This document shows, piece after piece, positions 6,339 through 13,363 of a stretch of 17,128 bases of DNA. This DNA comes from Actinomycetes bacterium (GTDB taxonomy: Bacteria > Actinomycetota > Acidimicrobiia > Acidimicrobiales > JAKAOS01), in NCBI GenBank assembly GCA_021790615.1, contig JAJYGW010000233.1, forward strand, positions 1-17,128, given 5' to 3'. How positions within the stretch are numbered: position 1 is the stretch's first letter; each line of letters starts with the position of its first letter. A model generated the notes under the pieces. That model was not told where the DNA came from, made no database searches, and was given only the letters and a program-made list of their open reading frames with translations. The position numbers were made by a program, and so were the translations under genes.

Positions 6339-8156
6339 GTGCTCACCTCCCGGCGCCCTGGGAATCCCGACGACCTGCTCGTCGGGTGCGATCGGGAGCA
6401 GGTCGAGGCGATCACGACCCCGGTCCGGCCGCTCTGCGTGCTCGCCGGAGCCGGCTCCGGGAAGACGCGCGTCCTCACCCGGCGTATCGCCTGGCGCGTG
6501 CTCGACGGGTCTGCGTCGACCTCTCACGTGCTGACACTCACCTTCACTCGCAAAGCCGCTGCCGAGCTACGAGGCCGCCTCGCCGCTCTCGGTCTCCCCG
6601 AGGCGGTCACGGCGGGGACGTTCCACGCGATCGCGTTGTCCGAGCTCCGGCGCCTCGCGGCCGAGCGACGAGAGCGACCGCCCGTCGTCCTCGCATCGAA
6701 GGCACGGATCGTCCACGCCGTGCTCCAGGAGCACCGCACCCGTCTCGGCGGACGCGCCCGCAGGCCCGCACGAGGTTCGCCTCGGGGTGAGCGCCCGCTG
6801 CCTGTCTATGAGGTCGCGACAGAGATCGAGTGGGCGAAGTCGCGCCTCGTCACCCCGGCCTGTTACGGGTTCGAGGCGCGCTCGGCCGGCCGTGAGGTGC
6901 CGCTTGCCCACGGGATCGTGGCCGAGCTGTACGAGGCCTATGAGACCGAGCGTCGACGGCGGGGGGTGCTCGACTTCGAGGACCTGCTCACGATGTGCGC
7001 AGCGGAGATCGCCTCCGACCCGGAGTTCGCCGCATCCACCCGCTGGCGGTTCCGCCACCTCTTCGTCGACGAATACCAGGACGTCAACGCCGCTCAGCTC
7101 GGGTTGTTGAAAGCCTGGTGCGGCTCCGAGCAGGACCTCTGTGTGGTCGGGGACCCCGATCAGGCCATCTACGGATGGAACGGTGCCGACCCCGAGGCGA
7201 TCCGCCGCTTTCCCGAGGAATTCCCGGGGGGGCGCGTGCTCGAGCTCCGAACGAACTACCGCTCGACCGGCGAGGTCCTCACGATTGCGTCGGCCGTCCT
7301 CGACCGCGGCCAGCCGCTCACCGCCGGCGGTCCAGTGCCGGACGGTCCGGTCCCGACCCTCGTGGCCTACGAGAGCGATGCGGTCGAGGCCACCGGCGTG
7401 GCCGAGCGGATCCGGCTGGCACACCGGCCGGGTCGCCGGTGGTCTCAGATCGCAGTGCTTGCACGAACGAATGCCCAGCTGGCGCAGTTCGCGGGGGCGC
7501 TTCAGGCGCGCGGCATCCCGTGCCGGGTCCTCGGTGACGGGATGTTCCTCCGCAAGCCACACGTCTCGGCTGCCATCGACGGCCTCGAGCGGGCTCCCGA
7601 CTCCGCCTCCCTCTCCGCCTTCGCCCATGACCTCCGCCTCTCGACCGACGCCGACCCGGCGGAAGCCGGCGATCTGGTCGACCTCGCGGCGATGATCGAG
7701 GAGTACCTGAGCACCGACGAGTTCGCCTCCGGTCACGGGTTTCGGGGGTTCGTCGAGGCCAACGCTCGGGCGATCGAAGCCACGGGAAGCGGCGACTCCG
7801 TCGAGCTCATGACCTTCCACCGGGCGAAAGGGCTCGAATGGCCGGTCGTGTTCCTCGTCGGGCTCGAGGACGGTCTCGTGCCGATCGCACACGCCCGAGA
7901 CGCAGCAGCCCTCGACGAGGAGCGACGCCTCCTGTATGTGGCCTGCACGCGGGCCGAGGAAGAGCTGCACTGCTCGTGGGCGCGCGAGCGCCGTTTCTCA
8001 TCGGAGCGACCGTCGCCGCGGCAACCCTCGCCCTACCTCGCCGCGATCGAGCGGGCCCGGAAGCGGCTCGCGCAGCTGGCAGGGCGTTCAGCGCTCACGG
8101 CCCGGGAAGCCCTTGCGACCAGCAGGCGCCACCTCGGCGACACGCGCGTTCGCTGA
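6339..8156 (+). CDS. UvrD/PcrA-type SF1A DNA helicase (UvrD2-like, no HRDC domain)
   Basis: A 605-residue ATP-dependent 3'-5' helicase of the Rep/UvrD/PcrA family, acting in DNA repair or replication restart. All SF1A motifs are visible: LAGAGSGKTR (35-44, Walker A), TLTFTRKAAAEL (66-77), DFEDLL (212-217), FVDEYQDVNAAQ (242-253, motif II), VVGDPDQAIYGWNGA (269-283, motif III), LRTNYRST (303-310, motif IV), ELMTFHRAKGLEWPVVF (489-505, motif V) and EERRLLYVACTRAEEEL (527-543, motif VI). The 2B region between motifs IV and V is short. The protein ends soon after motif VI with a basic tail and lacks the HRDC domain known from mycobacterial UvrD2. GTG 6339 is preferred, with TTG 6324 as an alternative; the longer open frame upstream is antisense to the hydrolase. 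Confidence 0.92.
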   Translation: MLTSRRPGNPDDLLVGCDREQVEAITTPVRPLCVLAGAGSGKTRVLTRRIAWRVLDGSASTSHVLTLTFTRKAAAELRGRLAALGLPEAVTAGTFHAIALSELRRLAAERRERPPVVLASKARIVHAVLQEHRTRLGGRARRPARGSPRGERPLPVYEVATEIEWAKSRLVTPACYGFEARSAGREVPLAHGIVAELYEAYETERRRRGVLDFEDLLTMCAAEIASDPEFAASTRWRFRHLFVDEYQDVNAAQLGLLKAWCGSEQDLCVVGDPDQAIYGWNGADPEAIRRFPEEFPGGRVLELRTNYRSTGEVLTIASAVLDRGQPLTAGGPVPDGPVPTLVAYESDAVEATGVAERIRLAHRPGRRWSQIAVLARTNAQLAQFAGALQARGIPCRVLGDGMFLRKPHVSAAIDGLERAPDSASLSAFAHDLRLSTDADPAEAGDLVDLAAMIEEYLSTDEFASGHGFRGFVEANARAIEATGSGDSVELMTFHRAKGLEWPVVFLVGLEDGLVPIAHARDAAALDEERRLLYVACTRAEEELHCSWARERRFSSERPSPRQPSPYLAAIERARKRLAQLAGRSALTAREALATSRRHLGDTRVR

Positions 8157-8182
8157 ATGCCCCGGAAGCGAGCCGGGAACAT

Positions 8183-8200
8183 CCCACCGAGCGCGGTGGG
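8183..8200 (+). terminator. Hairpin downstream of the helicase gene
   Basis: CCCACCG, loop AGCG, then CGGTGGG form a perfect 7-bp GC-rich stem 26 bases after the helicase stop codon. No T-run follows, so it would be a non-canonical terminator or a transcript-end stabiliser, as is common in high-GC genomes. Confidence 0.45.
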
Positions 8201-8291
8201 CAGCGATACGATTGCGCGCGGTAGGTGACTGAAAGTTCTCGAACGGTGGTGGTGACGTCCAGGGTTCACTCACTGTCGTGGTACCGCGGGA

Positions 8292-8320
8292 TTGCCGAGG
8301 TAGCTTGCCTACCGAGGCAA
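8292..8320 (+). promoter_or_regulatory. Two-tier hairpin with tandem G-A mismatches in the leader of the repeat-protein gene
   Basis: TTGCC (8292-8296) pairs with GGCAA (8316-8320), and GGTAG (8299-8303) pairs with CTACC (8309-8313), around a CTTGC loop (8304-8308). Between the stems, GA faces GA (8297-8298 and 8314-8315), the arrangement that forms tandem sheared G-A pairs in RNA. The structure ends directly at the ribosome binding site GGAAGGGG, so it could control ribosome access. As DNA it could also be an operator palindrome. Confidence 0.5.
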
Positions 8321-8328
8321 GGAAGGGG
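8321..8328 (+). promoter_or_regulatory. Strong ribosome binding site of the repeat-protein gene
   Basis: GGAAGGGG lies 6 bases before the ATG at 8335 and touches the preceding hairpin. It settles the start at 8335 rather than an upstream in-frame codon. Confidence 0.65.
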
Positions 8329-8334
8329 AAGCGC

Positions 8335-8826
8335 ATGCCGAAGGATGCTGACAGCAGGGCGGCAGACCTTGAGGCGCGCAACCAGTACCTGGGCATCATC
8401 GACGATGCCTGGGAGGTGTACCGCGAAGCCGTCGAGCGGGCGTGGGAGTCCTACGAGAAGTCCCTGGAAGCTCCCCGTGCTCAGTACGAGATCGCCCAGG
8501 CCACGGCCGAGGAGGCCCACGGACGCTCCATCGACGAGGCGTGGGCTGCCTACAAGCTGGCCGTGGCGAACGCCCCGTCCACGATGCGGCGTGACACCGT
8601 TGCCCAGGCCCGGGCCACGTACAACGAGGCGGCGGCGCAGATCCGCAAGCAGTACAACGAGAGCATGGCGATCGCGCGCGAGGAGTACTTGCGCACGGTC
8701 AACGACGCTCGATCGGCCTATCGCGCCGCCGTCGACGGTGAGCTGGACGCCCACAGAGAGGCCGTCCGGTCGGCGTGGACCAATTACCTCGAGATGGTCG
8801 ACTCGCACCTGCTCGTCGAGAGCTGA
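8335..8826 (+). CDS. All-helical protein made of 11-residue (hendecad) repeats, function unknown
   Basis: A 163-residue acidic, soluble protein that I do not recognise. An aromatic or equivalent residue recurs every 11 positions: Y18, Y29, Y40, Y51, H62, Y73, M84, then after one 12-residue step Y96, Y107, Y118, Y129, H140, Y151. The consensus is A-[R/W]-x-x-Y-x-x-[A/S]-[V/I/L]-x-x, giving about 13 repeats with a single-residue skip in the middle. There are no cysteines, no signal peptide and no membrane segment. Eleven-residue periodicity is known to favour slightly right-handed or nearly straight coiled coils or helical bundles, so a rod, filament or scaffold is the structural inference. The start is supported by a strong ribosome binding site. 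It has its own leader with a hairpin and no operon partner: the helicase lies 178 bases upstream and Rrf2 85 bases downstream. Confidence 0.85.
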   Translation: MPKDADSRAADLEARNQYLGIIDDAWEVYREAVERAWESYEKSLEAPRAQYEIAQATAEEAHGRSIDEAWAAYKLAVANAPSTMRRDTVAQARATYNEAAAQIRKQYNESMAIAREEYLRTVNDARSAYRAAVDGELDAHREAVRSAWTNYLEMVDSHLLVES

Positions 8827-8899
8827 CCGAGCCGCCCTGGGGGGACCGGCCGCCTCCATCAGCGTTCGTGGCATGGATTCGAACTCGCGTGCCGGGTGA

Positions 8900-8905
8900 C
8901 ACAAT
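8900..8905 (+). promoter_or_regulatory. Candidate -10 element, leaderless start of the Rrf2 gene
   Basis: CACAAT ends 6 bases before the ATG at 8912, the same spacing as in front of the helicase gene, placing transcription start at or beside the codon. No Shine-Dalgarno sequence is present. Confidence 0.3.
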
Positions 8906-8911
8906 GGCCCG

Positions 8912-9367
8912 ATGCACATCTCGGCCAAGGTCGATTACGCCTGCCGCGCCCTCTGCGCCCTCGCAGCGAACAACGGAGAGGCGCTGACGGCCGAGGAGCT
9001 CGCTCGTGCGCAGGACCTGCCCGTGCGTTTCTTGCGCGCGATCCTGAACGAGCTTCGCCGAGGGAGCATCGTGAGCAGCCAGCGCGGGAACGAGGGCGGC
9101 TACCGCTTGGGCCGTCCCGCCTCGGAGATCACCCTCGGCGACGTGTTCCGCCGCCTCGAAGGGCCGCTCGCCGAGGTCCGCAACGAACGGCCCGAGGACG
9201 CGGCCTACGAGGGCCCGGCTGAGCACCTGCAAGACGTCTGGGTGGCCGTACGTGCGGCCTTGCGCGGCGTCCTCGACGAAGTCACGCTCGCCGACGTGCT
9301 GGCAGGTGAGATGCCGTCCGGGGTCGCACACCTCATCTCTTTTCCGGAGGCCTGGCAGCCTCGCTGA
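8912..9367 (+). CDS. Rrf2-family transcriptional regulator without Fe-S cysteines
   Basis: A 151-residue regulator. The start MHISAKVDYACRALCALA is the Rrf2 N-terminus, residues about 25-50 form the helix-turn-helix (LTAEELARAQDLPVRFLRAILNELRRG), and 57-70 form the wing (QRGNEGGYRLGRPA). Residues 74-84 (TLGDVFRRLEG) start the dimerisation helix. Fe-S members such as IscR and NsrR carry three cysteines at about 90-105; here that stretch has none, and the only cysteines are 11 and 15 in helix 1. Iron-sulfur sensing is therefore unlikely. Non-Fe-S members include CymR, the repressor of cysteine metabolism in Bacillus. This gene faces the CBS/MetB operon across only 15 bases, so control of sulfur amino acid genes is a reasonable inference, not proof. 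Confidence 0.88.
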   Translation: MHISAKVDYACRALCALAANNGEALTAEELARAQDLPVRFLRAILNELRRGSIVSSQRGNEGGYRLGRPASEITLGDVFRRLEGPLAEVRNERPEDAAYEGPAEHLQDVWVAVRAALRGVLDEVTLADVLAGEMPSGVAHLISFPEAWQPR

Positions 9368-9382
9368 GGGCTCGACGAGGCC

Positions 9383-10552
9383 TCAGCGCGCCGGTGCTCG
9401 CTCGAGGGCGATCGAGAGGTCGGCGATCAGATCCTCGACCGTCTCCAGACCGATGGAGAGGCGCAGCAGCGACGGATCCACCTCCAAGGCGGACCCTGCG
9501 ACGGAGAGATGCGTCATGCGCGCCGGGTGCTCGATGAGCGACTCGACGGCGCCGAGAGACTCGGCGAGGGTGAAGATCCCCGTCGAGGCAGCGACGTCGA
9601 GTGCCGCAGGCTCCCCGCCACGCAGCGTGAAGGAGAGCATGGCGCCGTAGTCGCGCATCTGCCGTTTCGCGACGTCGTGACCGGGATGGGTCTCGATCCC
9701 CGGGTAGGAGACGTGGTTGACGGCGGGGTGTTCGGCCAGGAAGCGCGCGACGGCCATGGCGCTCGCACACTGGCGGTCGAGGCGGACCGCCAGCGTCTTC
9801 ACCCCCCGCAGCACGAGGTAGCAGTCGAACGGGCTCGGCACCGCGCCGGTGGCGTTCTGCAGGAAGCCCACCCGATCGGCCACCTCTCCGTCCCCGGTCG
9901 CGACGAACCCGCCGACGACGTCCGAGTGGCCGCCGAGGTACTTCGTCGTCGAGTGCACGACGACGTCGGCACCGAGGTCGAGCGGCTGCTGGAGGTAGGG
10001 AGTGGCGAAGGTGTTGTCGACGACGACCCTCGCCCCCTGTCGGTGGGCGAGCTCGGCGATCGCTGCGATGTCCGCGATCCGCAGCATCGGGTTGCTCGGC
10101 GTCTCCACCCAGACGAGCCGGGTCTCGGCACGGAAGGCCTCGGCCACGGCCGTCGGGTCCGTCAGGTCGGCCGGCGTGAAGGCGATCCCGTAGTCCGCGT
10201 GCACACGGGCGACGAGCCGGTATGTGCCGCCGTAGGCATCGTTCGGAATGACGATGTGGTCGCCCGGCCGTAGGAACCGCAGGACGGCATCTTCTGCCGC
10301 CATGCCGCTCGCGAACGCGAAGCCGAACGACGCAAGCTCGAGTGCTGCGAGCGCGGTCTCGAGCGTCGTCCGGGTGGGATTGCCCGACCGGCTGTACTCG
10401 AAGCCACGGTGCACACCGACGCCGTCCTGGGCATAGGTCGTCGCGAGGTGGATCGGCGGCACGACCGCTCCCGTTGCGCCGTCTGGTTCCTGGCCTGCAT
10501 GGATCGCCAGCGTCTCGAAGCCCGGACGGGGGCGGCCGCCACCATCGCTCAT
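9383..10552 (-). CDS. metB: Cystathionine gamma-synthase / gamma-lyase (PLP enzyme)
   Basis: A 389-residue PLP-dependent Cys/Met metabolism enzyme of full family length. It shows ATTYAQDGVG, the FEYSRSGNPTR phosphate-contact motif (51-61), ASGMAA (81-86), NDAYGGTYRL (104-113), WVETPSNP (148-155), VVDNTFATP (177-185) and the PLP lysine K204 in HSTTKYLGGHSD (200-211). The C-terminal part has ESLGAVESLIEHPARMTH. Overall it reads very like mycobacterial MetB. Such enzymes either make cystathionine from an activated homoserine and cysteine, or split cystathionine to cysteine; the sequence alone does not decide, but the upstream CBS makes the lyase (reverse transsulfuration) role attractive. The ATG at 10552 overlaps the CBS stop codon (ATGA), and AGGAGG (10567-10562) provides a ribosome site inside the CBS 3' end. 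Confidence 0.92.
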   Translation of the reverse strand: MSDGGGRPRPGFETLAIHAGQEPDGATGAVVPPIHLATTYAQDGVGVHRGFEYSRSGNPTRTTLETALAALELASFGFAFASGMAAEDAVLRFLRPGDHIVIPNDAYGGTYRLVARVHADYGIAFTPADLTDPTAVAEAFRAETRLVWVETPSNPMLRIADIAAIAELAHRQGARVVVDNTFATPYLQQPLDLGADVVVHSTTKYLGGHSDVVGGFVATGDGEVADRVGFLQNATGAVPSPFDCYLVLRGVKTLAVRLDRQCASAMAVARFLAEHPAVNHVSYPGIETHPGHDVAKRQMRDYGAMLSFTLRGGEPAALDVAASTGIFTLAESLGAVESLIEHPARMTHLSVAGSALEVDPSLLRLSIGLETVEDLIADLSIALERAPAR

Positions 10553-12243
10553 TGCCCCACACCTCCTGGTCCGTCCGAGTCGGTGCCGGTCAAGGAGGCG
10601 AGAAACGCCAGCGCGTCCGTCCTCGTCACCACTCCCACCGGATGGCCGTGGTCGAGGACGACGACCGCCGCCGCATCCTCGAGGCTGCGCACGACCACGT
10701 CGATCGCTTCGCCGCTCCCGACCGTCGGCAGGGGTGGTCCCATCACCTCGCGGACGGGACGGTCGAGCAGCCCGGGGTCCGTGAACGCCCGGTGCATCAT
10801 GTCCCGCTCGACCACGGACCCGACGACCTCAGCCTCGACGAGCGGAGGTTCGGCCTGGACCACGGCGAGCTGGCTCACGCCGAATTCCGCCATCACCGAG
10901 ATGGCCTGACGCGCAGTCTCGTCCGGGTGCACGTGGATGAGCTCCGGGAGCGTGCTGCCCTTGCGCTCGAGCAGGTCGCCGATCGTCCGTCCTCGCGCCC
11001 TCAGGAAACCGTGGTCTGCCATCCACTCGTCGTTGTAGAGCTTCGACAGGTAACCGCGTCCCGAGTCGGGGACGAGCGTCACGACGACGTCGTTCGGCCC
11101 CAACTCCGGTTGCAGCTGGAGCGCTGCCCACACCGTGGTCCCCGTCGAGCCGCCGACGAGCAGTCCTTCTTCGACGCTGATGCGCCGCGCCATCTCGAAG
11201 GAGTCGGCGTCGCTCACCATGATGACCCGGTCGACGGCGTCGCCGTCGTAGGTCGTCGGCCAGAAATCCTCGCCGATGCCCTCCACGAGGTACGGGCGGC
11301 CCGAGCCACCGGAGTACACCGAACCTTCCGGGTCGGCTCCGATGATCTGGACCTGAGGGTTCTTGCTCTTCAGGTACCGCCCGATGCCCGAGATCGTGCC
11401 TCCGGTCCCGATCCCGCAGACGAAGTGAGTGACGCGACCGGCTGTCTGCCGCCAGATCTCCGGGCCGGTGGACCTCACGTGCGCTGCGGGGTTCTCGGGG
11501 TTGTGGTACTGGTCCGGGTGGAACGCGCCCGGGATCTCCTTTGCGAGACGTGCCGTGACCGAGTAGTAGGAGTCCGGGTGGTCCGGCGCAACAGCGGTCG
11601 GGCAGACCACGACCTGGGCGCCGTATGCGCGGAGCAGCGCGATCTTCTCCGCTGCCATCTTGTCGGGCATGACGAAGATGCACTTGTAGTGGCGGCGAGC
11701 TGCTGCGATGGCGAGGCCGATCCCGGTGTTCCCCGAGGTGCCCTCGACGATCGTGCCGCCGGGCTCGAGGAGGCCGTCCCGCTCGGCTGCCTCGATCATC
11801 GCGATGGCCGGCCGGTCCTTCACGGATCCGCCCGGGTTGAACAGCTCCAACTTCGCGAGCAGGGGACACGGCATGTCCCGCCCGATGCGATCGAGGCGCA
11901 TCATCGGTGTGTTGCCGACGAGTTCGAGCAGCGACTCGACCACCTCCATCGGCGGGCCGGGATCCGTGAGCGGCAGGATCTCGACGCCCTGCAGGTCGCG
12001 GCGCCCGCCGACGTCCTCGTCGGTGTGGAGACGGACCGGGAGGCCGGCGCGGTGGAGCGATGCCGCCACCGAAGGTGCGATGCCGGCTTCACCTGCGACG
12101 GTCACACGCCTCGGCAGCCGCGCCCGCAGGTCCGCCAGCACGGTCGGTGCAACCTCCGAGCCGTCGAGGTGCACGACACGGTTCGCACGCTCGTAGAGGA
12201 ACTGCGGCAGCTCGGCACGCCCGGCGACCACGAGTACGTCCAT
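10549..12243 (-). CDS. cbs: Cystathionine beta-synthase with tandem CBS domains and an extra N-terminal domain
   Basis: A 564-residue protein. From about residue 99 it is a normal bacterial cystathionine beta-synthase: LLELVGNTPMMRL (105-117), PLP lysine K142 in NPGGSVKDRPA (136-146), EGTSGNTGIGLA (167-178), GIGTGGTISG (277-286) and GGSTGTT (364-370). Residues about 418-485 and 495-550 are two CBS (Bateman) domains, typical of adenosyl-ligand regulation. It condenses homocysteine and serine to cystathionine. Unusually, residues 1-98 form an additional domain with alternating beta/alpha character (MDVLVVAGRAELPQFLYERA, then VTVAGEAGIAPSVAASLHRAGLPVRLHT in two parts). It lacks the heme-binding Cys/His motif of animal enzymes. 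The ATG at 12243 has AGGA 7 bases upstream, whereas the internal ATG at 11949 has no ribosome site. The gene overlaps metB by 4 bases. Confidence 0.9.
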   Translation of the reverse strand: MDVLVVAGRAELPQFLYERANRVVHLDGSEVAPTVLADLRARLPRRVTVAGEAGIAPSVAASLHRAGLPVRLHTDEDVGGRRDLQGVEILPLTDPGPPMEVVESLLELVGNTPMMRLDRIGRDMPCPLLAKLELFNPGGSVKDRPAIAMIEAAERDGLLEPGGTIVEGTSGNTGIGLAIAAARRHYKCIFVMPDKMAAEKIALLRAYGAQVVVCPTAVAPDHPDSYYSVTARLAKEIPGAFHPDQYHNPENPAAHVRSTGPEIWRQTAGRVTHFVCGIGTGGTISGIGRYLKSKNPQVQIIGADPEGSVYSGGSGRPYLVEGIGEDFWPTTYDGDAVDRVIMVSDADSFEMARRISVEEGLLVGGSTGTTVWAALQLQPELGPNDVVVTLVPDSGRGYLSKLYNDEWMADHGFLRARGRTIGDLLERKGSTLPELIHVHPDETARQAISVMAEFGVSQLAVVQAEPPLVEAEVVGSVVERDMMHRAFTDPGLLDRPVREVMGPPLPTVGSGEAIDVVVRSLEDAAAVVVLDHGHPVGVVTRTDALAFLASLTGTDSDGPGGVGQ

Positions 12244-12337
12244 CCCACCATCCTGCACCGTTCCAACGGCCGTGGCCACGTCTTCTCCCGGTGGTGGCGG
12301 CGCCGATGGAAGCTGCTGAGCAAGTGCCGGCGCCGCA

Positions 12338-12343
12338 TAGGCT
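12338..12343 (+). promoter_or_regulatory. Candidate -10 element of the GAF-GGDEF gene
   Basis: TAGGCT fits TANNNT and ends 8 bases before the GTG at 12352, suggesting a leaderless or nearly leaderless transcript. The 108-bp divergent gap should also carry the CBS promoter, which I cannot place. Confidence 0.3.
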
Positions 12344-12351
12344 TCCCGGGC

Positions 12352-13320
12352 GTGCAGCCGGCCCCTTTCGCACCCGACGAGACCGGGCGCCTCATCGCGC
12401 TCAGGGACTTGAAGCTGGTGGACACCCCGCCCGAGCGTCGTTTCGATCGGGTGACGCAACTGGCTGCACGCATGACCGGCAGCCCGATCGCCATCGTCAG
12501 CATCGTCGAGGAGACGCGCATCTTCTTCAAGTCGATCTCCCGCGACGCAACGACCGCAGTCGACCTCGGCTCGCCGCATCGCGAGTACTGGTTCTGCTCG
12601 CACGTCGTCGCCGCGGGACGCCCGCTGGTCGTCGGCGACGCCAGGACCGATGACCGCTTCGACCGGCTCGCCGTCGTCTCCGACGATCCAGCCGTGTTGG
12701 CCTACGCCGGCGTTCCGCTGCGAGCGCCGACTGGCGAGCACGTCGGTGCCCTGGCGGTGCTCGACGTCGAGGCGCGTGAGTACTCCGACGCCGAGGTCGG
12801 TGCGCTCGCCGAGCTCGCCAGGCTCATCGAGGCAGAGCTCTCCGCACTCCCCCATCTCGCGATCGACGCGCTCACCGGTGCACTGAACACCAGGACGTTC
12901 AGCCGGCTCGGCGACCGCTTCCTCGAGCTCGCCGACTCGCGCGGGCTTCCGGCATGCCTGGTGAGGCTCGAAGTGCGCGGCTTGAGCGCCGTAAAGGCGG
13001 AGTTCGGCTTCGAGGCGGGAGACGCAGCCCTCACCGAGACGGCGCAACTCATGGGCTCCGCAGTGCGGGGATCCGATCTCGTCGGTCGTGTCGCGACGGA
13101 CGCGTTCGGCGTTCTCTTGTTCGGAAGCGACGCCGCGGCGACCAAGGCGGTGCTCTCCCGGCTCCAGAAGGCAACGGCACAGCACAACGCCTCACGGGAC
13201 CGGCCCTACCCGTTCCGCCTCTCCTTCGACATCGGGGTCGCCGAGCACCGGCCGGGTGGTTCTGCTGATGTCGCGACCCAGCTCGTCACCGCCGCCATGA
13301 TGGCGGACCTGCGCCTCTGA
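12352..13320 (+). CDS. GAF domain protein with degenerate GGDEF domain
   Basis: A 322-residue cytoplasmic protein. Residues about 14-165 form a GAF sensor domain of the type seen with diguanylate cyclases (LKLVDTPPERRFDRVTQLAARM, split at ERR; FCSHVVAAGRPLVVGDARTDDRF). Residues about 168-320 follow GGDEF topology: DALTGALNTRTFSRL, then FGFEAGDAAL in place of GHxxGDxxL, and SDLVGRVATDAFGVLL. The signature GGDEF is ATDAF (249-253), losing both glycines and the glutamate, and the upstream metal-site aspartate region reads LEVRGLSA. Cyclic-di-GMP synthesis is therefore unlikely; a ligand-binding or dimerisation role is more probable. There are no membrane helices. The start GTG is chosen because the GAF homology begins just after it; the frame is open far upstream only as antisense of CBS. 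Confidence 0.8.
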   Translation: MQPAPFAPDETGRLIALRDLKLVDTPPERRFDRVTQLAARMTGSPIAIVSIVEETRIFFKSISRDATTAVDLGSPHREYWFCSHVVAAGRPLVVGDARTDDRFDRLAVVSDDPAVLAYAGVPLRAPTGEHVGALAVLDVEAREYSDAEVGALAELARLIEAELSALPHLAIDALTGALNTRTFSRLGDRFLELADSRGLPACLVRLEVRGLSAVKAEFGFEAGDAALTETAQLMGSAVRGSDLVGRVATDAFGVLLFGSDAAATKAVLSRLQKATAQHNASRDRPYPFRLSFDIGVAEHRPGGSADVATQLVTAAMMADLRL

Positions 13321-13363
13321 GACCGCTTCGGCCCACCGGGGAGACCGACCGAGCCGGCCGGCG

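Noticed and set aside
5161..6534. Plus-strand open frame of 457 codons
   Set aside because: It is antisense to the hydrolase and Mur-like ligase, with no domain and biased composition.
8873..8890. GGATTCGAACTC resembling a tRNA T-arm on the minus strand
   Set aside because: The flanking bases do not pair into a T-stem, and no acceptor stem, anticodon arm or CCA context follows.
10549..12243. Heme-binding CBS of the animal type
   Set aside because: The N-terminal extension lacks the Cys and His heme-ligand motif.
10342..12351. Very long plus-strand open frame upstream of and in frame with the GAF-GGDEF gene
   Set aside because: It is antisense to CBS and metB, rich in Arg, His and Asp with no recognisable domains. 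Long antisense open frames are usual in high-GC coding DNA.
12244..13185. Minus-strand open frame extending CBS by a further 314 residues
   Set aside because: It is antisense to the GAF-GGDEF gene and low in complexity, and a ribosome site favours the ATG at 12243.
13321..13363. Terminator between the convergent GAF-GGDEF and purD genes
   Set aside because: Only a 10-base self-complementary GCCGGCCGGC is present, with no loop or T-run, so it cannot be supported as a terminator.
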